Positions 25,901 through 39,014 of a stretch of 59,284 nt of DNA are shown piece after piece (position 1 is the stretch's first letter; each line of letters opens with the position of its first letter). The stretch covers positions 1 to 59,284 of the forward strand of contig JANDJZ010000393.1 in assembly GCA_027943245.1 (NCBI GenBank). The letters are read 5' to 3'. The translations under genes were made by a program, and so were the position numbers. Under the pieces are notes generated by a model, which was not told where the DNA came from, made no database searches, and was given only the letters and a program-made list of their open reading frames with translations. This DNA comes from Acanthamoeba sp. SK_2022b. Taxonomy: Eukaryota > Discosea > Longamoebia > Acanthamoebidae.

Positions 25901-26148
25901 CTTGCTTAAAAGGCATGAAGAAACAACGAACCCGCAAAAAATAAAAAGAGCGGCCGCGTTAAATGGTAAACGAATGGGCTGCCGCGCACCGTTTAACTGT
26001 AAAACTACAGCGGCGGTCACCTCGAAGAATGTCTTCTCAGCATGGGACCCAGGTCAGGCTAGTGAGCTTTCACCTTCTTAACAACAACTCCCATTAAGGC
26101 AAAAAGTGTGTATTGCTGCTGCGCAATTTGCACTGTGGCATCTTGTAG
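25901..26148. other. Intergenic spacer, MYBBP1A 3' / MFSD8-like 5'
   Basis: About 250 bp that must contain the promoter of the MFSD8-like gene and the 3' end of the POL5-like gene, both on the minus strand. No motif beyond A-rich runs was seen. Confidence 0.35.
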
Positions 26149-29100
26149 TTAGGCCTGCTTCTTGCCGGCAGCGTGCTTGATCTTGCTTCCCTTGCCCTTC
26201 TTTTTGTCATTACCCGAATTCCTATTGGGCTGCTGGTCCTTCTTGGCGCTGCCTCCTCCGTTGGCCTCGGCTTGGTTTCGTGTGGAGGTGGGTGTGGGCG
26301 TGGCCTCCGCGTCCATGGCGTCTTCAGCGGTGGCCTGCTGCTGGGCGAGGAGTTGGTACTTGAGCTTCTTCTGGGCCAGCTTCTCGAAGCGCTTGCGCTC
26401 GCGCTCCTCCTGTCGCTTCTTCTTTTCCTCTCGTCGCTGCTTCTTGCGGTCCTGCTTGGAGAGCTGGCTCTTCTGCAGCTCGGTGGGCAGCGAGAGCGCG
26501 AGAGCGTGGTAGAGCTTGGTGGCGTGGCCGCAGATGGCCTGCGACACGCGCCGTGCTTGGATGAGGCTGTCGAGCACCTCCTGCAAGCTCTTTCGCGCCA
26601 GGTCGGCCTGGCGCGGCTTCTGGCTCTCCTTCGGGTCAAACAACTCAGCCTTGACCTTGGCTGGCTCCTGCCTGGCCTTCTCCAGCAGCACGTCCACCAC
26701 CTGCTTCAGGCATTGCAGCATCGCCACCACGTAGTCCGGCTTCAGCTGCTTCTGATCCTGTTGGCAATACGACGTGCGGTCGACGAACGTTAGATGGATT
26801 GTGAGAGAGGCAGGAGGAGGAAGAGGAGAAGAAGTGCCTTCAAAATTGCAATGAACGCCTCGCGAGTCTGCGGGAGCACGTTCACGACACCCTCGCCGTT
26901 CTCTCCGATGGCCTCCGGTCTCTTAAGGAGATCCGAGAAGATGACAAAGATGTGCTGCTTGAGGAAAGACGACCGCGCCAGCGTGACGTAGCTCAGGTAA
27001 TCTGCGCACAACATACCACCACCAGTAAGAGACGCGTGGAGCCTGCCTTCCTCTCCCAAGCCTAGATCGAGAAGATGTATGTACCGGGCACGAGCATCCA
27101 CGACAGCTTGGGGAAGTTCTGGGAGAAGTGAAGGAAGAAATGGGGCTCGATGCGGGTGCTGTTCCGCGTCATGAAGTCCTGCATGGCGATGCGCAGAAGG
27201 TACATGGCACGGTCTACGTCCAGGCCGCCCATCTGTGTGCACAAGAAGAGGTGTGAGGTACAAGGTGGCCACCGCCACTGGAATGTGGTAACGCACTATC
27301 TTGCCGGTGGTGTTGGAAGGAAGGCTGTTCTTCTTGTATCGCCGGACGATGGTCTTGCGGAGAACGGTAGCCTCGTCAAGCTCCTCCTCCTTCTTGGCTT
27401 TCTTGTCCTCCTTGGTCCTGGTGTCACCTCGCTTTCGTTTCTTCTGTCCGCCCTCCTCTCCTTTTTTCTCTGCTTCGCCGCTGGCAGCGGCAGCGGCGGC
27501 CCGCTTCTCCTTCTCCTCGGCCACCTTCTTGGCCCGCTCCTCTTCCTCTTCCTTGTGCGCGGCCTTGACCCGTTCAAAGAAGCTCGATGTCTTGTAGTCA
27601 GCCGAGGGCTTGCCAGCAAGCAGAACTGCACGGTGACCACCCAACCACGCGGAGAGGGGACGCGTTGTTAAGGAGAGTACTGCGTGTGAAGGCATAGACA
27701 TCAACAAAACAACAAATATAAAAATACTAGAGGGGGGGGACACAGAGAGGCGGGGAGGGCGAGGAGAGATAATGAGCGAGGCGCACTCTTGATGATATAG
27801 AAGATGCCCGTCGAGAAGAGGTCGGCAGAGAGGGTCTTGGTGTGCATGGCACGTTCCACGAAGGTGCCGAGCAGGTCGTGCAGGTACTCGGTCTGCGCCA
27901 CGCCTTTCGGATAACTGTGGTGTGCGGACGCGAAGGCGGATGCATCAGCCGCCGCTGCAACTGGGCTTTTGCGTTGTGGGGGAGAGGGATGGGCGTACTG
28001 CTTGCTCTTGAACAGGCGCTTGAGGAAGCCGGCGAGCTTGATTGAGAGCTCCTGCTGGTGCTTGTTCTGGACAGAGTCCCTCACCGCCGCGGCCAGGGGT
28101 CCGATCATCTCGGGGATGAGATGCGAGTCGTGCTGCCTCTTTACAAAGATCTCCAACAGGTCCAACACGCGGCATTTGAAATGCTTAACGCTCTCGCGCG
28201 CGTCCCTCTCGTTGGTCTTCTTCTCCTTCATGTTCTTGAGCACAGCCACGATCTTTTCGTCCATCTTGAACATGGCGTCGTCGTCGAGCAGCTCCTCCTC
28301 TTCATCTTCATCATTCTCGCTGTCACTCGGCATTTGCTTGCTCGTGTCCAGCGATGTGTTGGTTTTGCTATCCTCTCCCTCATCATCCTCATCGTCTTCA
28401 TCCTCCTCCTTCTCGTTCTCGTCGTCATCGTCTTCATCATCGTCTTCGTCTTCGTCTTCCTCGGATTGGTCATGCTCATTGTGTTCATCTTCGTCCTCTT
28501 CGACTTCCTCCTCGTCGTCCTCGTCTTCGATGCCAAAGAGGGTAGCGTCGCGCTTGCCGGTGACGACCTCGACCAGTGCTTGGCACGAGGATGACGTCAT
28601 CTGCGAAGCGAAGAGGCGGAAGGTGCGGGTCACAAGGTCGCGCAGCTGCGAAGAGGCCTTGGTGAGGAAGCTGATGAGAATGTCCACCAGCACGGCCATT
28701 GGTTCGGGCTCCTCCTCCTCCTCGACCTCCATGGCGTCCTTGCTCTTCCTCTTCTTGCCCTTCTTGAGCGAGGTCTGGGCGACATCGATCCGCTTCCAGC
28801 ACTCGAGCAGGTCCTCGAGTGCGCCCACGAGTTCGTTGTCGTGGATTACGTAGGTATGGAGGAACAGCAGGAGGATCGCAAAGCCGCGGGCACGAGCCGC
28901 GTTGGCGTCCTTTTCGATGGCCTCGCCCTTCTTGAGGCGTTGCTGCTCGGTCTTGTGGATGGACTGCGCCACCTCAAGGATCTGGACCTGGAGCTGCTTG
29001 GCCTCCTTGCTGAGCTGAGGCAGGAATCGTAGAGCTGTTGAGGCAGCGTTGAGCTGAGTGTGGAAGTGCGCGATCTTCCAAACCCACAGCTCACCGTCCG

Positions 29101-29465
29101 CGCATTGGCCTGTGCGTGTGTGTGCGTGCGGTGTGATCGTGAGCGCAAAGTAAGTGTGTTGGCTGCGTGAGCGCATGAATCGCACCATCGTAGAAGGGAT
29201 TGCGCTGATGGTCCTTGTCCTCATCCTCTTCCATGGCGTCCTGTTCCTGCTTCTTGTCAGCAGCCTTCCTGTTCTCCTTCTGTCCCAGCGGGGGCAGGGT
29301 GGCGACTTCGCCCAGCAGAACTAGGAACCGCTCGCCGCACAGCGATCGTGTCTTATCGGAGAGCGGCGGCGAGGGCACACGCAGCAACTAGGCCGACAAA
29401 TGATCGGATAGACAGACGAAGGCGAGGTCAGCACACTTGGCAACCGCGCACGATATTTCGCATTT

Positions 29466-29521
<56 letters not shown>

Positions 29522-31810
29522 AGAGGAAGTGCTCGGAGCAAGCTGTACCCCTTCCTCCTTGAGGAGATCGGCGACGGCCCCCTCGATCTTGTCGACAGCC
29601 TTGGGCGCGTAGAAAGCGTGGTAGAAGAAGAAGCGGAGCAGCGAAAGGAACCACTTCTCGTCCTTGTGCACACCGCGCGCGCGAGCCATTTCGTTGAGCT
29701 TGTTGAGCGCCCACAGACGAGCGGACTCGACGCCCTCCTTCTCCTTGCGCTTCTCGATCTTTTGTTTGTCGCCGTAGAACACGTCCTTCAAGTATTCGGT
29801 GAATGTGTGCACGCCCTTGACATCGAGCGCCTTCATCAACTCGACCATTGTTCCTGAGAGAGAACGAGATGTTGCGTGAGAAATGCGCGAGTTGCCCCAT
29901 AAAAACCATGCGGGCGGAGAGGCGCGTACGGGTCTTCGTGAAGAAATCAAATTGTTTGTTGGCCGCGGCAAGTTGCATGAGTACAGCAAGGCTGACTTCA
30001 GATCCTCGTCGGGCCAGTGGCGCGATAGCGGTGATCTGTAACATTTAAGAAACGGAATCGGTCGGTGACACAAACGCGTTCACTCACGACAAAGGAAGGA
30101 GCGCGCCACGTACAGCCTGCTTGGCGGCGGCCTGCATGAAGGGGCTGCCAGATGACTCCTTGAGCATGCGCCGGACGAGCACTCGGGTGAGCACGACGGG
30201 AATCTGTTCGGCCGAGGCGTGAGCCAGCACCCGCTCCACCAGCTGATAGGCTAGGTATTGCGTGTTGTGGGTCGCGGTGAAGAGCTCGCCTGCAGCGAAA
30301 TAACGAGGCGCATGGCGTCAGTCAGTAAGCTCCCTTAAGGGAGTTGTCAAAAAGAAAATCGAAAGGAGATTCTATGCAAGCCAACGCACCCTCAACCACT
30401 TCGTTCCAAAACTTGCTCAGGAGGTCCTTCTCAGGAGCCTTCTCGGAACACAGACGAGGCAGCAGAGCGTCCCAGAGCGAGTGAACCTGAACGAATTACG
30501 TAGGCCCCATGTTAGAAGACGTTCGACCGGGAGGTTTGCCAAGTCGATCCACCATCCACCAGGATTTGGGGTGGGAGAGAGAGGGGGGACGAGCAATACA
30601 TACTTTGGGGTGGACGTAGACAGCGTTCTTACAGATTTGTTTGAGGTGCTTGATGTTGTCGACCTGCACAATCTGGCCACCATTCTTGGAGGACCACTTG
30701 CCGTTGTGTTCGTTCACGTTGAGCTGGAAGAGTTCATTGAGGTGAATGGCAAGGGTGAGGAGCTCAGGCGACCACGTGTTGGCGTCGGTCTTTAGCTGCG
30801 GCAGGACGACGGGCAAAATGTGTGCCTCGAAAAACTTTTTCTCAATCTGTAACGGGGCGATATGTTCCGCGTGGTGGGGGAGAGGGAGAGAGAGAGAGAG
30901 AAGGATATACACCGAGGTGAGATCACACAGCATCACTTGTCCATCCTCTAAGGTGCGCAGAGGAGGGAAGAGAAGGTGCACACCTGAGACAGGAACGCGA
31001 TGAGGGCCTGGTAGGCGAGCTCGACGATGAACGACTTCTTTCCTGCGATCTCGAGGAGACGCTGCACAATATCAACGAACACGTCCGCGGACTCGGCGCT
31101 CTTCTTTGGGGCGGGCTTGCCGGCGGCAGCGCTGGAGCCGGCCTGTACGAGCCTGCCGGATCTGATGATGGCCAGGAGACCAAAGACCTGACCGAACAGG
31201 ACGTCCCTCTCCTCCTGGTGGTTGGACGTGTATTTGTGTGATGGATGGAGAAGGGTGAGAACGCCGCTGAGCCACCCACAAGTGAAGAGCAACTCGCGGA
31301 GCACAAGTCCAAGTTCGATTAGCTGGAGGCCGGGCGTACAGGTCCGGTTGCCGACCCCGGCACGGTAAGGTTATCCTTGATGAGTGTGAGCACCTCACGG
31401 ACTGACACTACCATGAAGGTGTGAAGAACCTGTCAATTCAAACCCAGTTCTTGTTAGTGACCTTACAAGATTCCTGCTGGCAGATTAATCTTCTAAGATT
31501 TAATCTCCCATGCGATCTAACAACAGGAGGATTTCGCACAAAGCACAGATGGAGAGAACTAGGGGAGAAGAGTCTAGTGTACCTCCGTGAGGCCGAGGGC
31601 GAAACCCTGGCGGGCACCATCGCGGTAGGAGCTGAGCCCGCGCACTAGTCGCTTGAGGGCATAATTGAGGTCCTCAGAGGGCGTCTTCTGCTCCCCCTGC
31701 TTGGCCTGCAGAGTTTGGATGAGCTGGGTGGTTGCCTTCACGCGCGTTGCCACGTCGAGATCACCCAACGAGCCGAACAATTCCAATATGCCACTGTCTC
31801 TCTTCGTCAT
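26149..31810 (-). CDS. MYBBP1A: MYBBP1A/POL5-like nucleolar protein
   Basis: POL5 (yeast) and MYBBP1A (animals) are large nucleolar HEAT-like proteins needed for rRNA synthesis and processing. Fifteen exons, leftward from 31583-31810 to 26149-26757 (others include 31364-31429, 30984-31214, 30604-30846, 29549-29853, 27999-29109 and 27297-27625), give 1380 residues in continuous phase, near the family size. Typical blocks are LNYALKRLVRGLSSYRDGAR, HTFMVVSVREVLTLIKDNL, EERDVLFGQVFGLLAIIRSG and FYHAFYAPKAVDKIEGAVA. A long Asp/Glu tract is encoded around 28270-28540. The C-terminus is Lys-rich (KKGKGSKIKHAAGKKQA), as in nucleolar proteins. The ATG at 31810 is the first in frame. The intron at 26758-26837 seems to use a GC donor (TTGAAG|gcactt). 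The intron at 29388-29548 carries a long TG/CA array. Confidence 0.85.
29467..29520. repeat. TG array in MYBBP1A-like intron
   Basis: About 27 TG units inside the intron 29388-29548; the coding strand of this minus gene reads CA. Confidence 0.9.
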
Positions 31811-32182
31811 TTGTGTTGCCAATTTTTATGGATTCTACTGCGCTTCTGGTCGAGTTGAGATCTACGTAGGCGCGCGCTGCTGGCCTTGGGCTGTCGAGCA
31901 GGGGGGGCTGGGAATTGAGACGGGGATGGAGAAGGCCGAGCCCGGCAATCGATCCGGAATCAATCAAAGGCGGAGGGAAAGAACGGCGAAAACGGACTTT
32001 ACGCCGCCCAGAAGGCCTCTTGGAGTAACAGAGAAATGAAAGAGAAGAGGGAAAAAAGAAAAAAAAGATTATATTTTTTAAATCAGCGCGGCAAGAGACT
32101 GCTCCGCGTCCTCTGCGCGCTTGTCAGACAGTGCGAAGCGCCACACTCGCACGAAATTGTGGGGGGGGGGGATAGAGACAGG
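31811..32182. other. Intergenic spacer upstream of MYBBP1A-like gene
   Basis: About 370 bp between two minus-strand genes. It holds the MYBBP1A promoter and the photolyase 3' UTR. An A/G-rich stretch (about 32030-32075) is followed by a TATA-like attatatttttt, and a run of ten G occurs at 32161. No gene was seen. Confidence 0.4.
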
Positions 32183-34977
32183 TCACTTGCCCCGAACCTG
32201 GGCCTTGCCTTTCTTCCTACTGCTCTTGGCTGCACGACTGCCCGCTGAGTCCTTGGGCGCAGCAGCGTTGGACTGTCTAAGCTTCTTCTTGGCCGGCTTT
32301 TCCTCCGCTTCCTCCTCTTCGTTCTCCTCCCCCTCTTCATTGGGCTCCTCGCCTTCTTCCTCCTTCCTCTCCTCTTTTGCTTTCCTCTTCCCCGAGACGA
32401 CCAGAGTCTCCGCCTTGTCACCACAACGGACACGGTGGTGAGCGACGTTGTGCCACCACGTGTGGATATGCTCTCCTGGTTGGTGTGCACACAACTGTGC
32501 AGGAGGGAAACACCTTGCTGGCCTGGCTAGCCCTACTCGTGTGCTTGGCCATTTTCTGCACGTAGGCATCGACGTTGAACTTGCGCTTGCATCCCGCGTA
32601 GTTCATGTAACGCACCTGCGTTGGGTAGTTTTATAGATATAAAAGCTGAGCACAGCCAGTCAGTCTCTCGACGTCTATCTGTGATGAGCACCTTGCCAAA
32701 CACGGGTCGTTCTTTCCAGCCCTGATCGTGCACGCCGCCGATGGCCCACGCGCAGCCCACATAGCCGTTGGGATCGCGGCCATCTGTTTCGGTGGAGAGG
32801 CGGGGTAGTTGAGCAGACGGCCAATTCTCGGGCCGGCTGTGGCAGGAGTGGAGTTACCAATTTCATAATGATCGTTGAGCTTCACCGCGTATTGCATGGC
32901 CTGTTGCGGATTCTCTGTCCACTCAAGAATCTTTTTGGCCCAGTACATGCGCATGAAGCCGTGCATCTTGCCCCGGTGAACCATCTGCTGACCCAGTCAA
33001 GGAGACGCACCGGATCAGTTGTGGCTGTCTTACACAGAGCAGAAATGCGGGTCTCGCGTACCTCCATCTGTGCTGCGTTCCACAGCTCATCATGGGTCTT
33101 GCCGCGCTCCAGCTCCTCGTAGGAATACAGCGATGATCTGCACATTGCCCAGTAAGCCAGTTTCTGGATATTGGGGGGGGGGGAAGATGTAAAGGAAAGG
33201 CAAAACCCACACCTCTTGTCTCCAGCATGCTCCTCCAGGCTCTTTCTGGCCCAATCGGGGAATCCTTCGAACTTATCATAGTGTGGGTTGTAGTAGCAGA
33301 AGTTGTCCGCTAACTCACGGCGCACAATCAGCTCTTCAAAGTAGGCTTCATAGCTCTCTTTGGCCGTGGCCTTGTACTGTTGGGGGGCATTTTTCAGGCT
33401 CTTGGTGTGTACACAAGAACTGAGCTCCAGAGTGGAGTGTACCTTACTAGCCTCCAAGACAATTCGTTGCGCACTTAGCTGCCCGTAGTGAAGGTATGCA
33501 CTAAGATTTGACTAAAGGCAAATTGGTGTTACACATTAGTTTGTTACCATATTGTGGAAGTGAACACCTTGGGTTGTTGCATCACGCGCAGCTCACCTGT
33601 CCGTCTTCCACTGGCGTGTTCCGTTTGCTGTTGTAGTCCTTGAGCTTTTTGGCGAGGAACTCGTCAAGCATCTTGCGACCCTCCTTTTCCTGCAACGCTG
33701 AGAGTGAGCATCCGAAGGAAAGGCATAGGCAGAGTGGCAAGAGAGAGAGAGAGAGAGTCAGCAATACCCCAGGCTTGATCCAATCCAGCTCAGGAACGCT
33801 GCCATCAACGTGTTCCCGGACATACTCCCATACTGTATCCCACTCTACATCAGGAACGGTGGGTAACCATTCGTTGCCACCTTTCCGCTTACTGTGGTCG
33901 AGCAACTGAGGAAACTCGTGCAGGTATTCTGATCCAATTGAAGGATTAAGTGGGCTGACCACAGGTGCATTCACACTCATTTGCCATTTGACAAAGACGT
34001 ACTTGGCACTTGCTTGTGGATCTTGGGCCTAATGGTGCGCGCGGCGTACTCCTGCTTCTCCGACACTTCCCAGAGTGGCACCAGGTTGTGGGCATCCACT
34101 GGTAATGGTGAAAAATTTTTATATATACACACACAGAAACTGTGAACGCGAGAAGATTGTCACAATGAGACAGTGACTGTGCCAGGTACCTTCATAGACA
34201 AAGGCCTTGGTAGCCTCGGCCACTTCCTCGCGCCACTTGCGACCAATGCGGAGCGGCGAGAAGTCGCACACGAGATGTGAAACACCGTAGGTATTCAGCG
34301 CCTTGGGCAACTCGTCCTGTGGGAGGCCCTTGAGAAGCATCATGGGGATGCCGTGTGACTTGAGGCTCTTCTCTACTTCCATCAGGCCTCGCACCATGAA
34401 CCCGAAGTGTCTCGTGAGGCAAAAAAATGTTGCTAAGTCAGAGAGCCATGGTCTTCTAGACCGGGTGGAGTACGAAGGAGAGGACGCTATACCGGATGCT
34501 GGCGCCCTTGAACGAGGGCAACAGGCAGAACGCCACAGCCAACGGCACGCCTGATTTCACCGCGAGCTCTGCCAGAGAGAGAGAGAGAAAGAGGGAGAAG
34601 GGTGGGTCATCAATCTCCAGGGAGATAGCCACAAGGATACACAAACTGAGGAGAGAGTACGCTGGGCGTAGAGCAGGGCCCAGTTATCGTTTGCGCGCTG
34701 GTCGCGGCTCATCCAGTAGACCACCCCCGTGGTCGACTTCTTGCCCTTAGGTTGGTGCAGCACCCGCACCCGCTCCTTGTCTACCTTGAGGCTTTCCTTC
34801 TGTTCCTTTTGATTTTTTTCCACTTGCAAGTCAAGATCCTCCTCATCTCTGGAATCTGTGTGCGCGAGATACTTGGTAAGTGAGAGCGAGAGGAGAGATC
34901 GCAAGGCATTGACATGCAAAGATGCATGTTGGGAATCTCAAGTGGTGAAGGGGCTAACCGTCTGAGGGCGAGTCCAT
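32183..34977 (-). CDS. PHR: Class II CPD photolyase
   Basis: Class II photolyases use FAD and blue light to split cyclobutane pyrimidine dimers in DNA. The gene begins MDSPSD at 34977. Exons then encode [58 protein letters not shown] and [20 protein letters not shown], followed by [115 protein letters not shown] and [17 protein letters not shown]. These are the class II signature segments in order, including the FAD-binding and Trp-rich C-terminal parts. An added C-terminal tail is Lys/Glu-rich ([11 protein letters not shown] and [10 protein letters not shown]), probably nuclear-targeting. All introns were not individually refined, but no stop interrupts the recognised blocks. Confidence 0.9.
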
Positions 34978-35289
34978 GAGGGCTGCTGCGCGAGAATGTT
35001 CCAGTGCTGAACAGTTCTCTCCCTGGCCAGGGTCATGGCGCTTTAGGCCAGTCAAGCTTTCGTGGCCACGACGTCGGATGACGCACTCGCCGAGTCATCC
35101 CACCAAGCAAATAATAATCGAGCCAGAGGGCGATACGTTTCGTTGTTTGTTTTCTACACTTTGTACACAACGTGTTGTCTGTCCAGGAGTTAGAAGGGAA
35201 GAGAGAGAGAGAGAGTTGTTGTTGTTGGACGGCAAGTTGTTCACTGCGAGTTGGTGTCGGCTCGTGAGGCTCGTGTGTATCTCCCGCTA
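34978..35289. promoter_or_regulatory. Spacer upstream of photolyase
   Basis: About 310 bp between the RapGAP stop and the photolyase start, both on the minus strand. It should hold the photolyase promoter. A gagagaga tract is present at about 35200-35213. I see no light-response motif that I could name. Confidence 0.35.
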
Positions 35290-36414
35290 CTACTCTCCGC
35301 CATTAGGCAGGAATTCTTTGATGATGTACTCGAGCTGCATCTGCCTGCTCTTCTTCATCTTCGTGGCGATGAAGGGAGAGTGCAGCGCCGCTCGCTCGCC
35401 GTTCATCACTGATAAGAGATAGTTTCCAGCAGGACGCGTGTACGCCCGGTGAGTTGCATCTATAAGATGGTGGTGGCAGAGATACGCACGTTTGGTGAGA
35501 AGGAAGTCTCTGAAGTATTCGTTCTGCTTGAAGATAGGTGGGTTGGGGACGGGCGGGCCGAATTGGGGCACACCCTTCCGTGAGCATACGGCCAACCGAT
35601 AACCATCTGTTGCCATTTTGCCGCCACGGAGTGTTGGGCGAAGGAGGAGGAGGAGGAGGTCAGCGCATGTCGTTTACTCCGTTCAACGTTTTAGGAGACT
35701 GATGAGCCTTGCACAACCAAGGAGGAGGGACTCTGCACCTTCGCCGTCCTCTGTCTTACAGGGTCGCACGACACCAAAAACGTGGAGAAAATCGCCCGAC
35801 ACGCACGGCGGATGAAAGGAATCTCCTTCCCTGCAGCAGCAGCAACAGCAGCAGAGAGGTTGCAAGCACCACAGCAAGAAGAGAAGACAGAGCGTCAGCG
35901 TTGCGCCTCCGGAGACGATGTCCCAAATAAGAACGATAACTATAAGTAAGCCCGGCCAGCGCGTACAGGAAAACAATAGTGACCAGATCGTTGCCGATGT
36001 ACTTCTTTCTTGGTATTTGCTGTGGGTCGTACGCATCGTAGGGGAGGTAGGTGGACACATGGAACATCACCTATAATCGACAACATGCCCTCATCCAACC
36101 GTTAGATTTGGCGTCATCATCATCATCATCACCACCATCACCATCACCATCATCGGCTTCATTCATGGTGATGTTGTGATGAAAGATGTGAAGGATTAGG
36201 GTGGGTTGAAGCACAGCACGCGCACCTCGATCTCATTCTGCAATTTGGTGTAGACCGAGAACTCGCCATTCTTGTTCTGGTTGACGTCCAGGTCGCCCCG
36301 ATAGCCTTTCCACCCTTCGAGCACGATCTTGTCACCCAAGAGCTCCAAAAACCGATCAAAAGCTTCGCTTGATTCCTCTGTTTACATGTGCTTGTCCCAG
36401 TCAGAAATATATGT

Positions 36415-36452
<38 letters not shown>

Positions 36453-38410
36453 CGGGCGCGTGCGTACGATTTCCAAGGATCTCTTCTTCCGTCTTCTGCC
36501 CTTCCTTCGCATAGAGCACGCCTACACCACGCGCAGGCCACACGGCCCACACCAGGCTTAGAGAGGGAGGCGAGAAGGATGATGGAGGGGGGGGGGTGAA
36601 CGTGATCATACCGATTTTGTAGCATCGAACTTCGCGTTTCTTGAGGTCTTCGTGGTGTAGCAGTTCCTTGGACAGTTTGGGGTCGCTTACGTGCCACAAC
36701 TTCAGGGTGGGCAGAGAGGCCTTGATGAGCTTGATCACTTTCTGCAAAAGGAAGAGATCGGCGGTTATCGGGCCAGCACAACGCAATTCATCCGGGATAG
36801 TTCGCGTGCGCAGTACCTTAGGTTTGAGCTTCTTTTTCTTCACCAGCGCGGCAGGAATATGGAACCGGTGATCGCCCGTCTTCGTGCGAATGATGCCTCG
36901 AAACTTGGCTCTCTCGACTGTCGTCACCACCGAGATGACCAAGGGTTCATCCTGCGTGCCAGTCTTGGCGAGACCCACGATGTTGAGCACGTTCTTGTCG
37001 ACTTGGCTCTGCGGTTCGTCAGAAACGAATGGCATTGCGTACGGTGGTCGTGTAATGGTCAGCGCCATCAAAATCTTCTTCCGATGGATGGGAAAAAAAA
37101 AATGAGGGAAGAGCACTGTGTGAGTGAGGAATACCGTGTCGCCATAATCGAACACATATTTGTCGTCCTCGATGCGCAGGTCCACCAACTCGCGCTCACG
37201 CGCTTCAGTACGCTTGAAGAACTCATTCTTGCCGATTTCAAAGTAGAAGTCATCGTTGTTCATCACAATGTCACCCTCCTGCGCCACGTGACATGTGAGC
37301 GGCGCCAGAAATCCCGAGACGTGACCACCACTTATGCCACCAGCAGAACGAAGGGTTTACCTCAGGTTTGTCAAGCTTCATTGGGCCGGACGCGTCCGCT
37401 TCGTCGCCGTGGATGTTCAGGAGTGCCTAGCAGCAAGTTGTTGACTACGTGAGAATGAAAGAATAACGCTGCTGATGCTGCTTCTGAGACAGAGCACCCT
37501 ACCGCCACGTCAATGTTGTCGATTGAAGGCCCGTCGTAGGCCTTTTCTGTTTGGATAGCGTGGTTCGAGTTGTCGCCGCCCCGATTCTTGAGGACTTCCT
37601 CGAGGACTTCGATAACCGGCTGGTGTCGATTGGCCATGGCCACGGTCAGTGGAGTGCCTGAAGTGAAGGAACACACACGTCAAGCGTGATGAAGAGTAAG
37701 GCGCTTGAGTAGATTTGCTTAAAGAAATTGGACGATCGACGCACCGCAGTAGCCAGAGACAAAAGGATTCGCGCCCTTCTCGATCAGCGCTTGCACGAGA
37801 GGCACACTACCAAAGCCTGCCGCTTTGTGCAAGGCTTGGTGTGGAGGAGGTGGAGGAGGAGGAGGAATTCGTTGAAGAGGATAAGAAGGGAGCCACAAAC
37901 TCGAACACTAGAGTTGGAGGTGTTACCTGTCTCCCCGAAATCGTCAATGGCGTTGATGTCTGCGCCGTTGTTAAGCAGGTAGACAGTTGATTCGAGATTG
38001 CCACGCTTGCAAGTGTTGTGTAGCGGTGTTTCACCCCACTTGTTTCGCATCTCAATGTCGGCGCCCCTCTTGAGCATCAGGCCCAGGATCTCCTCGAGGC
38101 GTGGCGTCAGTTCGTTCCTGCCACAATTGGTTGAACAATGATTTGTGTCGATCGACGCTTGTAAGACAGCGAGTGCGGCGGGGAGAAGAGATTGGTGGCT
38201 ACCTGACGGCGTAGGTGAATGGCGAGGTCAAGGTGCCATTCTGCGAATTGGGTGAAGCTCCCTTCTTCAGCAGCAGCTCGCATATGTCGTAGTGGCGCTG
38301 GCGGGCCGCAGAGTGAAGGGGCGTCCATCCGTTCTACGGATGGACAAGAGAGAGAGAGAGAGAGGAGGAACGGTCAGCTCTCCGTTTGTCATGAAGCGCC
38401 ATATATGGCG

Positions 38411-38473
<63 letters not shown>

Positions 38474-38808
38474 GCATGGGTTTTTTGACGTTGTGAGCAT
38501 ACCTTGTCTCGCAGGCTCAGATCCTCATTCTTGTATTTTGTGAGGAGGAACGTCACCATCTCCAGATGCCCTTCGTACGCGGCAACGTGCAGCATGTTCT
38601 GGTCTGTGGGAAGGGAATGAGAATCCGCGACTTGTTTTCTTCCTTTTGTGTGTTCGTTGTCAAGAGCGATGATAAATAAGGCTATGAAGAGGGTACCGTA
38701 GCTGTCCTGAACGTAAAGAACACTCTTTTGCTTGACTGCTTTCTTCACTTCAGCCACCTTGTTGGTGAGGACCATTGTGTGTTCGGGGATCTGGTGCGGG
38801 GAGACATC

Positions 38809-38854
<46 letters not shown>

Positions 38855-39014
38855 AAAACTAAAGGTTAATCCCAGCAGGGCCGTCCATTACTTCAAGCCG
38901 TGAGTGGGCCAAGGTCACCTTGCTGGGAGAGAGGGGTATATCACGAATAGTGGAAACGCCGTCTATGGCCGACCCGCTCTTCCGCGTCGACGGGCGGGTC
39001 AGAGTGAAGTCCAT
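35290..39014 (-). CDS. Ankyrin-repeat Rap/Ran-type GTPase-activating protein
   Basis: The start ATG at 39014 opens exon 38919-39014 ([14 protein letters not shown]), spliced to [19 protein letters not shown] at 38697-38792. Ankyrin repeats follow: [79 protein letters not shown] and [20 protein letters not shown] linker ([20 protein letters not shown]) leads into a Rap-GAP domain with [70 protein letters not shown] and [10 protein letters not shown]. The Asn of IGND (codon at 35990-35992) is the catalytic Asn thumb of RapGAPs, and it is intact. The protein should stimulate GTP hydrolysis by a Rap/Ras-like GTPase, probably at membranes or the cortex. Several introns contain CA/TG arrays. Confidence 0.85.
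36113..36154. repeat. CAT/CAC trinucleotide array in RapGAP intron
   Basis: Tandem cat and cac units between RapGAP exons; length-variable microsatellite. Confidence 0.8.
36417..36451. repeat. GT array in RapGAP intron
   Basis: About 17 GT units between the exon ending EEEILGN and the exon beginning [10 protein letters not shown] of the minus-strand gene. Confidence 0.85.
38414..38472. repeat. CA array in RapGAP ankyrin intron
   Basis: About 29 CA units between ankyrin-coding exons; the coding strand reads TG. Confidence 0.9.
38811..38852. repeat. CA array in RapGAP first intron
   Basis: About 21 CA units in the first intron (38793-38918), close to its acceptor. Confidence 0.9.

Noticed and set aside
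27969..28853. 294-residue plus-strand Ser-rich frame
   Set aside because: It is the antisense of the acidic Asp/Glu tract of the MYBBP1A-like exon 27999-29109.
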